This document shows, in pieces, positions 24,273-32,109 of a stretch of 32,109 nt of DNA. Made by a program: the position numbers and the translations under genes. The stretch covers positions 1 through 32,109 of the IMG/VR virus record IMGVR_UViG_3300008448_005562; one strand, given 5' to 3'. Within the stretch, counting starts at the first letter, position 1. Each line of letters begins with the position of its first letter. The DNA comes from a virus. A model generated the notes under the pieces. The model worked only from the letters and a program-made list of their open reading frames with translations. It was not told the DNA's origin and ran no database searches.

Positions 24273-25993
24273 TAATTTTTAAGAAGATAAAATTTAAAAA
24301 TTTTGGATCGTTTGGAAACAATATGACAGAAATAGTCTTGGATAAAAATAATTCAACACTAATATGCGGCAATAATGGTTCTGGAAAATCATTTGCATTT
24401 TTAGATTCAATCACATTTGCATTATTTGGAAAACCATTCAGAAAGATCAATATTCCACAGTTAGTGAATACTGTGAATGAAAAAGGTTGCTTAGTTGAGA
24501 TTGAATTTGAACGTGGATCGGATACTTATATTGTTCGTCGTGGTCTAGGACCAAGACTGTTTGAAATCTATAAGAATGGTGATCTTCTGAATCAGGATGC
24601 AAAAAGTCTTGATTATCAAGAACTTCTAGAACAACAAATTCTAAAGATGAATTACAAGACATTCACTCAGGTAGTGATTCTTGGTAGTTCTGCGTTTGTC
24701 CCATTTATGCAATTAAGTGCTTCTGATCGTAGAAATGTAATTGAAAATATTCTTGATATCAATATCTTTAGCACCATGAATGTTGTACTAAAAGGTAAGA
24801 TTCTCTCATTAAAGGAAACTTTAAGAAATTATGCTTCTAAGATTGAAATCGAAAAAGCAAAGATTTCTTCACAAGAAAACTTAATTAATACACTCCAAAA
24901 GAAAAACAAAGAAGATAATCAAGAAAAACTAGACAGAATTGAAGAACTTAAGAAAAATATAGAAGAAAAAGAATCTTGGATAATGTGTAATATTTCGTCA
25001 GATCCAGAAGAAGATATAAACTTCAACTTGGAAATAACGAAGAAAAATAAAAATAAGATATTAAGTATTACGAAAGCAATTGGAGAAATAGAGGCAGAAC
25101 TTAAGAAATTTGAAAAAGAAATAAAATTCTTTCAAGAAAATAAAACATGTCCAACATGTTCTCAGAATATTGACGATGCGGTAAAGAAAAATAAAATTCT
25201 TTCAAATAATTTAGAAATATCAGAAATTCAGCATAAGATAGATTTAGGAAATAAATCTATAAAAGATATTGAATTCAATATTGAAAGTTTAGAGGAAGGT
25301 CTGAAAGAAGCACAAAAAATATTTGACCATGTAAAGCAATTAAATAGAGATATCGAAGCATTTAAGAATGAAATTAAACGTATAGAATCTTCCCTACAAA
25401 AAACATCACTAACTGATGAGATTCAGAATCAATCTGAGCAGTTGAAAATTTATAGATCAAATCTTTCTCTTTTAGATGAGGAAAAGCAACAATTTTCAGA
25501 CGATCTCATGTATCATGAACTTGCAAGTGATCTTTTAAAGGATGGTGGAGTCAAGGCAAAAATTATTAAGTATTATTTGCCCCACATGAATAAATTTATT
25601 AATAAATTCTTGACTTCTATGGACTTCTTTGTACAATTCCACCTAGACGAAGAATTCAATGAACACATCAAATCCAGACACAGAGATGAATTTAGTTACA
25701 TGAATTTTAGTGAAGGTGAAAAGATGCGTATCGATCTTGCACTACTTCTTTCTTGGAGAGAAATTGCAAAAATGAAAAATAGTGTCCATTGCAATCTTCT
25801 AATTCTAGATGAAGTATTTGATTCATCTCTCGACAGCGTTGGTATGGATGAACTTATGAAACTGTTAAAGACAGTAAGTCAGAATTGCAATGTATATGTT
25901 ATTAGTCATAAAGCAGATCAATTAATGGATAAGTTTTCAAACGTAATAACATTCGAAAAGAAGAATAATTTTAGCAAGATGATAAATAACTAA
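24269..25993 (+). CDS. 46: Recombination endonuclease subunit gp46 (Rad50/SMC-like ATPase)
   Basis: 574 residues (T4: 560). Walker A GNNGSGKS at 34-41, a coiled coil from about 175 to 410 interrupted by a zinc hook CPTC at 294-297, ABC signature SEGEKMR at 481-487, and Walker B LLILDEVFD at 510-518. It forms with gp47 the T4 counterpart of the Mre11-Rad50 complex. The hook and signature are intact. Confidence 0.97.
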   Translation: MIIFKKIKFKNFGSFGNNMTEIVLDKNNSTLICGNNGSGKSFAFLDSITFALFGKPFRKINIPQLVNTVNEKGCLVEIEFERGSDTYIVRRGLGPRLFEIYKNGDLLNQDAKSLDYQELLEQQILKMNYKTFTQVVILGSSAFVPFMQLSASDRRNVIENILDINIFSTMNVVLKGKILSLKETLRNYASKIEIEKAKISSQENLINTLQKKNKEDNQEKLDRIEELKKNIEEKESWIMCNISSDPEEDINFNLEITKKNKNKILSITKAIGEIEAELKKFEKEIKFFQENKTCPTCSQNIDDAVKKNKILSNNLEISEIQHKIDLGNKSIKDIEFNIESLEEGLKEAQKIFDHVKQLNRDIEAFKNEIKRIESSLQKTSLTDEIQNQSEQLKIYRSNLSLLDEEKQQFSDDLMYHELASDLLKDGGVKAKIIKYYLPHMNKFINKFLTSMDFFVQFHLDEEFNEHIKSRHRDEFSYMNFSEGEKMRIDLALLLSWREIAKMKNSVHCNLLILDEVFDSSLDSVGMDELMKLLKTVSQNCNVYVISHKADQLMDKFSNVITFEKKNNFSKMINN

Positions 25994-26320
25994 ATGAATA
26001 AGTCAGATAACATTAATTTTAGAGGAAAGTATAAACAATACGATCCTGACGGAAAACCAAATCTATATAAGATCGGTGATTCAGTTGAATATAATGGTAA
26101 AACTTACGTTGCAATATCTCCAAATTCTTTTAAGATTCCAACCACTCCAATTGGAGAAAGTGTTTGGAAAGAGATTAGCGAAAATCAATCTTTTTATATA
26201 TCGGAATCTTCACCTGATGATAATCCTCTAAATGCAGGAGATCGTTGGTATAAACCAAGTGATGGGATTGTTTACACACTCATACAACAAGAAAATGACC
26301 AGATTTGGGTTGAGTTTTAA
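25994..26320 (+). CDS. Small two-module protein, carbohydrate-binding-like plus tail-fibre-like segment
   Basis: 108 residues; the ATG directly follows the gene 46 stop. Residues 22-61 (LYKIGDSVEYNGKTYVAI, then VWKEI) follow the pattern of the chitin-binding CBM5/12 module: a GD.V.YNGK.Y.A core and a closing tryptophan. Residues 66-108 (YISESSPDDNPLNAGDRWYK, then GIVYTLIQ...IWVEF) follow the 'NPxxGDxWxxxxxGxxYxYxxxxxxxWVEx' pattern common in fibre proteins of marine T4-like phages. Both modules are usually found in virion or secreted proteins, so their presence among replication genes is unexpected. Function unknown. Confidence 0.7.
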   Translation: MNKSDNINFRGKYKQYDPDGKPNLYKIGDSVEYNGKTYVAISPNSFKIPTTPIGESVWKEISENQSFYISESSPDDNPLNAGDRWYKPSDGIVYTLIQQENDQIWVEF

Positions 26321-26337
26321 ATTAATGATGCTATAAT
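26310..26337 (+). promoter_or_regulatory. Possible sigma70-type promoter before the small gene at 26347
   Basis: TTGAGT (26310-26315), 16 bases, TATAAT (26332-26337). The -10 is exact consensus and the -35 keeps TTGA. The start would be near 26343, about four bases before ATG 26347. It could supply the clamp operon (45, 44, 62, regA) independently of the 55-47-46 unit. Confidence 0.45.
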
Positions 26338-26346
26338 GGACAACAT

Positions 26347-26538
26347 ATGACACGCGAAAATAATGATAACTTTAAGAATCGTGATCAAAAGAATAATCAA
26401 GTTCCTAAGTTTAAGTTGAAGTCTGTAGCAAAGAAAGAGAAGAATTCAGAACGAAATCGACTTAAGCAAAATTTACGAGATTATGTTACTGGTGGACTAA
26501 ATGATGATGACTTTGATGATGATGAAATGATGAGATAA
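26347..26538 (+). CDS. Small charged protein upstream of gene 45
   Basis: 63 residues: a basic, Asn/Lys-rich first half (FKNRDQKNNQVPKFKLKSVA, then KKEKNSERNRLKQNLRDYV) and a strongly acidic C-terminus (DDDFDDDEMMR). Probably a real gene because it fills the gap exactly, has a promoter-like sequence before it and ends four bases before gene 45. T4 has the small genes rpbA and 45.2 between 46 and 45; this is an analogy of position only, with no sequence match that I can see. Confidence 0.6.
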   Translation: MTRENNDNFKNRDQKNNQVPKFKLKSVAKKEKNSERNRLKQNLRDYVTGGLNDDDFDDDEMMR

Positions 26539-26542
26539 TACT

Positions 26543-27229
26543 ATGACTACCGTGAATCTTTCAAAAAATACATTTTCAATTCTTAAAAATTTTGCAACCC
26601 TCAACTCTAACCTCCTAGTCAAACCAGGAAATGTAATCAAAACGATTACACCTTCTAAAAATGGTATGGCAGTTGCTTCTGTAGAAGAAACCTTTGATAC
26701 TGAGTTTGGTATCTGGGATCTTAACAAGTTTCTTGGTGTTGTAAGTCTTTTCAATAATCCAAATTTTACATTTGGAGAAAAGAGTGTAAAGATCAAGAAT
26801 GGTGGAGACTCAGTTGTGAATTATTATTATTCAGAACCGAGACTTCTTTCTGTTCCAACAAAGGATGTAAACATGCCTCCAGTTGATCTGTCAATTGAAT
26901 TGACAGAGAAGAACTTTCTAGAACTACAGAAGGCATCCTCAGTAATGCAACTCCCAGATCTTATCTTTACTTCTGATGATGATAACATCATTGTGATGGT
27001 ATCGGATATCTCAGATCCAACATCTAATAGTTACAAGATTACTTTAGCAAATTCAGAATCTCCAGTTCCAGAATTTATGTTCCATTTTAAGATGGAAAAT
27101 ATTAAAATCCTACAAGGAGATTATAAGATCAATTTTGCCAATAATATTGTAGGTGAATTCGTGAATAAAAACATTCCTCTCAAGTATTGGTTTGCTATGG
27201 AAGCAAACACTTCACGTTATGATGGATAA
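26543..27229 (+). CDS. 45: Sliding clamp gp45
   Basis: 228 residues, the same length as T4 gp45. The start MTTVNLSKNTFSILKNFATLNS matches T4 (MKLSKDTTALLKNFATINS), followed by FDTEFGIWDLNKFLGVVSLF, and a second half with the matching ENIKILQGDYKI and a C-terminal KYWFAMEANTS. The trimeric clamp tethers the polymerase and, in T4, activates gp55-dependent late promoters. It begins a 45-44-62-regA cluster. No strong Shine-Dalgarno is visible, which in T4 is typical for RegA-controlled genes. Confidence 0.96.
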   Translation: MTTVNLSKNTFSILKNFATLNSNLLVKPGNVIKTITPSKNGMAVASVEETFDTEFGIWDLNKFLGVVSLFNNPNFTFGEKSVKIKNGGDSVVNYYYSEPRLLSVPTKDVNMPPVDLSIELTEKNFLELQKASSVMQLPDLIFTSDDDNIIVMVSDISDPTSNSYKITLANSESPVPEFMFHFKMENIKILQGDYKINFANNIVGEFVNKNIPLKYWFAMEANTSRYDG

Positions 27230-27230
27230 T

Positions 27231-28175
27231 ATGAAACCAGAAAATTTTCTATGGGTCGAAAAATATCGACCAAAAACAATTGAAGAGTGTGTTCTCCCCG
27301 TGTCGCTAAAATCAACCTTTAGCGACATGGTTGCTAAGGGGGAACCACAAAACCTACTGTTTTCGGGAACAGCAGGAGTCGGTAAAACTACAGTTGCAAA
27401 GGCACTCTGTAATGAGATGGATTGTGATTGGATTCTGATCAATTGCTCGGAAGAGGGAAATATTGATACTCTTCGAACAAAGATTCGCCAGTTTGCAAGC
27501 ACAGTCTCATTAAGTGGTGATGTCAAGAAGGTTGTTATTCTTGATGAGTTTGATTACTCAAATGCAAATAGCATTCAACCCGCTCTAAGAGGAGCAATCG
27601 AAGAATTTGCAAATAATTGTAGATTTATTCTAACTTGTAATTATAAGTCGCGGATTATTGAACCTATTCATTCACGATGCACTTGCATTGACTTTGTGCT
27701 TACTCCATCTGAAAAACCACAAATCGCTGCGAAGATGATGGAGCGATGCTCTTTCATTCTAAACCAGGAAGGTGTCAAGCATGATAAGAAGGTTCTAGGA
27801 CAACTTATCATGAAGCATTTCCCAGATATGCGTCGTATTTTGAATGAACTTCAAAGATACAGTGTCTCTGGATCAATTGATGTTGGTATTCTGACTTCTA
27901 TTGCTGATTCTGAAATTAAGAATCTGGTCGGTTCTCTTCGTAATAAAGACTTCGCAGGGGTTCGTAGGTGGGCAGCACTCAATGCAGAGACTTCGCCACA
28001 GGAAGTCTATAGGAAAATCTACGACTCATTAGGGGACGTTCTGGAGAATCAGAGTATCCCAGAGGCAATTATAATCTTAGGAGAAGCGCAGTATCGTAGC
28101 GCATTTGTAGCAGATCAGGAGATCAATCTAGTCGCTTGCCTAGTTCAGATCATGATGTCTTGTGCTTTTAAATAA
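27231..28175 (+). CDS. 44: Clamp loader large subunit gp44
   Basis: 314 residues from ATG 27231, one base after the gene 45 stop (T4: 319). N-terminal FLWVEKYRPKTIEECVLP is the AAA+ clamp-loader box II; Walker A GTAGVGKTT at 46-54; Walker B VVILDEFD at 101-108; SRC motif at 148-150 carrying the arginine finger. The C-terminal collar domain follows. With gp62 it opens and loads gp45 using ATP. A long perfect inverted repeat lies within codons 23-34 (separate entry). Confidence 0.97.
   Translation: MKPENFLWVEKYRPKTIEECVLPVSLKSTFSDMVAKGEPQNLLFSGTAGVGKTTVAKALCNEMDCDWILINCSEEGNIDTLRTKIRQFASTVSLSGDVKKVVILDEFDYSNANSIQPALRGAIEEFANNCRFILTCNYKSRIIEPIHSRCTCIDFVLTPSEKPQIAAKMMERCSFILNQEGVKHDKKVLGQLIMKHFPDMRRILNELQRYSVSGSIDVGILTSIADSEIKNLVGSLRNKDFAGVRRWAALNAETSPQEVYRKIYDSLGDVLENQSIPEAIIILGEAQYRSAFVADQEINLVACLVQIMMSCAFK
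27298..27330 (+). other. Strong RNA hairpin inside the 5' part of gene 44
   Basis: TGTCGCTAAA (27301-27310) pairs perfectly with TTTAGCGACA (27318-27327) across a 7-base loop ATCAACC; the stem extends by G-U, C-G and C-G pairs to 27298 and 27330, giving 13 bp. No U tract follows, so it is not a simple terminator. Confidence 0.75.
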
Positions 28176-28176
28176 T

Positions 28177-28548
28177 ATGCTATCCGAATTCTTAAATTCC
28201 ATCAATCAGACCAAAAAGAATTTAATTTCTGAAGATTCAAAACTGGAAAAGGAATACCTTCCATTTGTGGTTAATAAATGTTTTTCTTATTTTCCAGACA
28301 CTATTTTTCATGCAAATCGAATGAATCATATGCCATTTTTGGATAAGAAAATGCAATATGACTATCTTTTACATTCGGTTTCTAAACGAAAACGGTTCTC
28401 AAAATGGGTAAAACCTGAAGAAAATAGCAATATAGAATATATTAAAGAGGTTTTCGGATACTCTACAAAGAGAGCGATGGAGGTAGAAACACTATTGCCT
28501 ATGGATAAGATCAAGGAAATGACCAACAAAGGTGGTCAAAAACGCTAA
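28177..28548 (+). CDS. 62: Clamp loader small subunit gp62
   Basis: 123 residues from ATG 28177, one base after the gene 44 stop; an upstream in-frame GTG at 28162 would overlap gene 44. T4 gp62 is 187 residues, so this is a short form. Shared pattern: LPFVVNKCFSYFPDTIFHAN, then NHMPFLDKKMQYDYLLHSV and KRKRFSKWVKPEE, parallel to T4 FMVENALSQFPECMPAVYAM, FNYLMAAVPRGKRYGKWAK. One gp62 with four gp44 forms the T4 loader. Coupled translation with gene 44 is likely. Confidence 0.92.
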   Translation: MLSEFLNSINQTKKNLISEDSKLEKEYLPFVVNKCFSYFPDTIFHANRMNHMPFLDKKMQYDYLLHSVSKRKRFSKWVKPEENSNIEYIKEVFGYSTKRAMEVETLLPMDKIKEMTNKGGQKR

Positions 28549-28582
28549 AATAATAAATATTTTCTATAATATGGAGCATATT

Positions 28583-28978
28583 ATGGAAGATATTTTTGAG
28601 GGATTGGGTGTAGAAGTACAATTAAAGACAGAAGAAGACTTTCTTAAAGTCAAAGAAACTTTAACTAGAATTGGAGTTTCTTCAAAACAAGACAAAAGAT
28701 TATACCAATCTTGTCATATTTTACACAAGCGTGGAAGATATGCTATAATGCATTTTAAAGAAATGTTTATACTAGATGGTCTAGAAAGTGATATGTCAGT
28801 AGACGATCTTGGGAGAAGAAATACAATAGTTAAACTTTTAGTAGATTGGGGTCTGGTGAATGCAGTTGATTCTGCCAAGTTTGCTGAACCACAACTCTCA
28901 TTAGCAAGACTAAAAATTATTCCACACAAAGAAAAGAAAGATTGGCAATTGATTCCAAAGTACCACATCGGAAAGTGA
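28583..28978 (+). CDS. regA: Translational repressor RegA
   Basis: 131 residues from ATG 28583, chosen because GGAG (28573-28576) lies six bases upstream; T4 RegA has 122. EEDFLKVKETLTRIGV, LYQSCHILHKRGRYAIMHFKEM and the C-terminal WQLIPKYHIGK are nearly the T4 sequence. RegA binds the initiation regions of early phage messages, including gene 44 and regA itself in T4, and shuts down translation. It closes the replication cluster. Confidence 0.96.
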   Translation: MEDIFEGLGVEVQLKTEEDFLKVKETLTRIGVSSKQDKRLYQSCHILHKRGRYAIMHFKEMFILDGLESDMSVDDLGRRNTIVKLLVDWGLVNAVDSAKFAEPQLSLARLKIIPHKEKKDWQLIPKYHIGK

Positions 28979-29004
28979 TATAGATATGGGTGGAGATTTA
29001 TATC

Positions 29005-29841
29005 ATGAATAAAATGCAAGCAATTGGTGCTCCATTTCTACTTGAACATTCTTCTTGCTCAAATTTAAAAACAAAATTATTTGAATGGACCAGAGAAGAT
29101 TGTGATACCAAAGTTTATATTGATGCTGGTATTGCTTTTGGAATGAATGTAGATAAAAAACCAGGGGAGAGAAAGATTGCATGGGTATGTGAGTCCCGTG
29201 CAATTTTTCATATGTCTGCTATTCCTAGAGATCTATGGGAAAAGCATTTACTGGATATATCAAATGCATATGATGTTGTATATACAACTGAAAGATCAAT
29301 AGTAGGGAAGTATCCAAATATTAAATTTGCATTTGCTGGCAGCAATCTTCCTTGGGTTCGTGATGTTGGAGTTCACAATAAAACAAAAAATTGTTCTCTA
29401 ATTGGATCTCCAAAAAAGTATGCATTTGGTCACGCTCTTCGCCATCACTTTGCTGATAAGTTTAAAGATAAGATTGATCTTTTTGGTGGAGTTGCTGGAT
29501 CAAAACGTCTTGGTAGTAAACCATTCGAAGGAAAAGAAGAAGCACTCAACGATTATAGATTCTCTTTAATTATTGAGAATGATAAGTATGAAACTTACTA
29601 TACTGAAAAACTAACAGACGCATTTGCTACTGGAACTATTCCAGTCTATTGGGGTACTCCTGATATTGGTAATTACTTCAATCATGAAGGAATAATTGAA
29701 CTTACTCCTGATTTTGATATTGACAGTTTAACTGAAGAATTGTACAATAGTAAACTAGATGCGGTTAGTGATAACTTTGAAAGGGTACAGAATCTGCTCT
29801 CAGCAGATGATATGCTGTATAAACAAATAAATGAAAACTGA
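29005..29841 (+). CDS. Family-10-like (fucosyltransferase-type) glycosyltransferase
   Basis: 278 residues from ATG 29005; GGAG at 28992-28995 is nine bases upstream (a GTG at 28990 is an alternative). The C-terminal part has the GT10 donor-site pattern: DYRFSLIIENDKYETYYTEK, then LTDAFATGTIPVYWGTPDI at 203-221, like FxLxFENSxxxDYxTEKxxxAxxxGxxPVxxG of alpha-1,3-fucosyltransferases. The N-terminal domain is diverged. Donor and acceptor are unknown. First of four coupled glycosyltransferase genes. Confidence 0.8.
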   Translation: MNKMQAIGAPFLLEHSSCSNLKTKLFEWTREDCDTKVYIDAGIAFGMNVDKKPGERKIAWVCESRAIFHMSAIPRDLWEKHLLDISNAYDVVYTTERSIVGKYPNIKFAFAGSNLPWVRDVGVHNKTKNCSLIGSPKKYAFGHALRHHFADKFKDKIDLFGGVAGSKRLGSKPFEGKEEALNDYRFSLIIENDKYETYYTEKLTDAFATGTIPVYWGTPDIGNYFNHEGIIELTPDFDIDSLTEELYNSKLDAVSDNFERVQNLLSADDMLYKQINEN

Positions 29842-30493
29842 AATTGTTTCATTCTATTGTGATATTGATGATCGAACATATTATAGCGACCATGCTCGTC
29901 GTTTTCGCATAAATTGTAACGAGAATAATATTCCACATGATATTCGTGAACTTCCATCAAGAGGAGAATATCGTTTAAATTGTTTAGCAAAACCAAAGTT
30001 TATTCTTGACATTTTTCAAGAAAAGAAAAAACCATTTGTTTGGATGGATGTGGATTCACTAATTCATAATGAACTTAGTGTATTTGATGAAATGGAAGGA
30101 AAGGTTGATCTAGGATTTGCATATCAATCTATTAATCCGACAAGAGATCCAAGATTTCCAAAAGCATCTCCAATATATTTTTCATATAATGAATTAGTAG
30201 AAGAATTCATAAAATATTGGATTGAACAGTGTGAAGAAAATGAAAAGGGAAATGGTCAAAAAGTTTTTGATCATGAGATCTTAATGGGTGTAGTTCTTCC
30301 AAAATTTATGGATAAACTGAAATTGGGATGTTTGCCAATCAATTATGCAATATGGCCAGGAACTGGCATCCCAGAAGGAATGCAACCAATGATTACTATG
30401 GGAATTGCTGACGGTACTTCTAAAGAAAAATCATTGAGAGAAATGGGATTGACCGAAGATGTTGTCAAATTTAATTTAGTGGGGAATAGATGA
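29831..30493 (+). CDS. GT-A-fold nucleotide-sugar transferase-like protein
   Basis: 220 residues, overlapping the upstream gene by 11 bases and the next by ATGA. KKPFVWMDVDSLIHNELSVF at 67-86 holds the DxD motif (D73, D75) that binds metal and nucleotide-sugar in GT-A enzymes. FDHEILMGVVLPKFM and GCLPINYAIWPG fit the later acceptor-side region of phage and bacterial DUF-type transferases. Exact family not identified. Confidence 0.75.
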   Translation: MKTEIVSFYCDIDDRTYYSDHARRFRINCNENNIPHDIRELPSRGEYRLNCLAKPKFILDIFQEKKKPFVWMDVDSLIHNELSVFDEMEGKVDLGFAYQSINPTRDPRFPKASPIYFSYNELVEEFIKYWIEQCEENEKGNGQKVFDHEILMGVVLPKFMDKLKLGCLPINYAIWPGTGIPEGMQPMITMGIADGTSKEKSLREMGLTEDVVKFNLVGNR

Positions 30494-31323
30494 AACCTAT
30501 AATTATAAATGGTTATTACATGATATCTCCAGAAGAAATACCACATGTATCTTCTGCAACAGAAATACACTTTACAAGATTTGGTACAAATCAATTTCCT
30601 AATGGGGAACCATCTTTTACTGAAGAAAATTCATACAAAATATTTTGTCATGTAAATGAACCAACAACTTCTAGATGGGTTGAATCTGTAGAAAATATTA
30701 TAAAACATCATAAAAAGTATGATAAAATTGTAACATCAAATCCAGAAGTTTTAGATAAATGTTCAAATGCAAAGTTCATGGTGTATGGTACAACATGGTT
30801 AAATAAATCAAAACATCATCCAGATTCATTTGGAAAATTTACTGATAATTTAGGAAATCTTAAGAAAGAATTAAGTCTTTCTATGGTATGTGGATCTTTA
30901 TCGGGAAAACCTGGTTATAATCTAAGACATATTATTTTTCAAAATAAAGATAAAATTGATGTATCTAAAAAATTTTATAGTTCAACACGTTTCATAATAC
31001 CAAATGTTCCAACATTGCCAAATGATGATAAAATACATCTATTTAATAGCATGTATTCAGTAGCAATTGAAAGTACAGAAGAAGTAAATTATCTTTCTGA
31101 AAAATTAATTGATTGTTTAATTACTAAAACTATTCCAGTATATTGGGGATGTCCAAATATATCAGATTTTTTTGATACATCATATTGGTTAAGACTTGAA
31201 GATCTTGTAAATTTTAAATTTACTAATGAATATTATTATAATAATTTAGAAAAAATAAATAATAATTTTGAAAAAGCAAAACAATATTGTGATAACATTA
31301 TAGAAAGAATATTAAAAATATGA
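30490..31323 (+). CDS. Second family-10-like glycosyltransferase
   Basis: 277 residues, ATGA-coupled to both neighbours. FNSMYSVAIESTEEVNYLSE, then KLIDCLITKTIPVYWGCPNI at 205-224, repeats the donor-site signature of the protein at 29005, so the two are distant paralogues. The N-terminal half is unlike its paralogue. The gene is more AT-rich than the replication cluster. Confidence 0.75.
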   Translation: MKPIIINGYYMISPEEIPHVSSATEIHFTRFGTNQFPNGEPSFTEENSYKIFCHVNEPTTSRWVESVENIIKHHKKYDKIVTSNPEVLDKCSNAKFMVYGTTWLNKSKHHPDSFGKFTDNLGNLKKELSLSMVCGSLSGKPGYNLRHIIFQNKDKIDVSKKFYSSTRFIIPNVPTLPNDDKIHLFNSMYSVAIESTEEVNYLSEKLIDCLITKTIPVYWGCPNISDFFDTSYWLRLEDLVNFKFTNEYYYNNLEKINNNFEKAKQYCDNIIERILKI

Positions 31324-32109
31324 TTGTACAGATTACGATGATAAAAAATGAAATTCATCTTTTAAGAGAGATGATGCCAGTATGGAAAAAATACGCAGAT
31401 GGATTTGTTTTCATGGATGACGATTCTGACGATGGAACCTATGAATTTTTATTAGAAAATAAAGAAAAGTATAATATATTCGAAGTATTACGGGCAAATC
31501 ATACTGAAAAAAATTTGATCATCGAATCTAATGTTAGACAAAAACTTTTAGATGAAGCATTGAAGTATAGTGGAAATATAATATGTTTAGATGCTGATGA
31601 ATATCTAGATGGAACAATATCTAAAGAACAATTAGAAGAAATTTTAAATACAAATATAGATACTTTATTTTTTGCACAATGGATTCAATATACAGGAAAA
31701 AATGAAATTCGTGTAGATGGTCCTTGGGGCATGAATTTTAAAGATAGAATTGCATCATATAGAAAGGATTGTAAATTTAAAAATGCTCATATGCATTCTG
31801 AACATCTACCGAATCCAGGAAAAACTGCAAGCATAAATCCAAATGCAATTTTTATAGCACATTTACAATGGTTAGATAAAGAAACTGTAGCAGTAAAACA
31901 ATATTTTTGGAAAATTGTAGATCAAGTAAATAAAATTAAGTTTAATGCAAATATAATTTCACCAATAGAATATGATAATTCTGTTAATAACTTTGAATGG
32001 AAAATTGCAAAAATTGATTTTTCTTTAAAAATTAGAGAAGATGTATATAAATTACATGATATTAAAAATAGTTTTAAATATAAATTTATAAAAGAAAATA
32101 TAAAAAAAT
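31320..32109 (+). CDS. Partial family-2-like glycosyltransferase (runs off the right edge)
   Basis: The frame is open from ATG 31320 (overlapping the previous stop as ATGA) to the end of the window, 263 codons without a stop. MIKNEIHLLREMMPVWKKYA at 7-26, FMDDDSDDGTYEFL at 31-44 and ICLDADEYLDG at 88-98 (DxD D91/D93) follow the GT2 pattern 'xKNExxxLxxxL...DDxSxDGTxE...LDxDE'. The rest is AT-rich. It completes a four-gene sugar-modification set. Confidence 0.82.
   Translation, partial: MIVQITMIKNEIHLLREMMPVWKKYADGFVFMDDDSDDGTYEFLLENKEKYNIFEVLRANHTEKNLIIESNVRQKLLDEALKYSGNIICLDADEYLDGTISKEQLEEILNTNIDTLFFAQWIQYTGKNEIRVDGPWGMNFKDRIASYRKDCKFKNAHMHSEHLPNPGKTASINPNAIFIAHLQWLDKETVAVKQYFWKIVDQVNKIKFNANIISPIEYDNSVNNFEWKIAKIDFSLKIREDVYKLHDIKNSFKYKFIKENIKK

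Noticed and set aside
28552-28570. AATAAATA and TATAAT before regA as late or early promoters
   Set aside because: No matching -35, and RegA is an early protein; regA can be read from the gene 45 cluster transcript.
1-32109. tRNA genes, CRISPR arrays, insertion sequences, attachment sites
   Set aside because: None recognisable by eye; coding density leaves no gap above about 150 bases.

Overview
The window is a block of a T4-like contractile-tailed phage genome (myovirus), low in G+C. Most genes can be tied to T4 proteins by sequence pattern and by order. The order neck (13, 14), 15, terminase (16, 17), sheath (18), tube (19), portal (20), prohead core, protease (21), scaffold (22), major capsid (23), uvsY, uvsW, 55, 47, 46, 45, 44, 62, regA is the one known from marine T4-like phages of the cyanophage group. 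No host gene, tRNA or photosynthesis gene is present, so the host cannot be read from this window; a marine cyanobacterium or another marine bacterium is my inference. All recognised genes are on the + strand, and no gap without a gene exceeds 150 bases.

Layout. (1) 1-6209: accessory structural or adhesion genes. A truncated protein has a C-type-lectin-like (DUF1566/Lcl-like) C-terminus. It is followed by a 982-residue protein with a collagen-like stalk and a run of cysteine-paired repeats, a second cysteine-rich protein with another Lcl-like end, and a small cysteine-rich protein. (2) 6210-19253: the virion assembly module, neck to major capsid protein, punctuated by T4-type late promoters (TATAAATA or one mismatch) and bounded by two intrinsic terminators. 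(3) 19259-22531: a second tail-tube-fold protein, recombination genes uvsY and uvsW, and a possible Sm-like protein. (4) 22601-28978: late sigma factor gp55, the gp47/gp46 nuclease, a two-module carbohydrate-binding-like small protein, a small charged protein, sliding clamp gp45, clamp loader gp44/gp62 and the translational repressor RegA. (5) 29005-32109 (right edge): four tightly overlapping glycosyltransferase genes, the last running off the window.

The window holds both the late-transcription apparatus (gp55, and gp45, which in T4 activates late promoters) and the late promoters on which it would act, upstream of genes 13, 18, 22, 23 and the second tube-like gene. The least explained parts are the cysteine-repeat/collagen/lectin set at the left, the duplicated 60-residue module in the prohead-core protein, three starts whose predicted transcription start falls at or next to the start codon, a strong antisense-facing promoter at 22577-22606, a 13-bp hairpin inside gene 44, and the glycosyltransferase island after regA.
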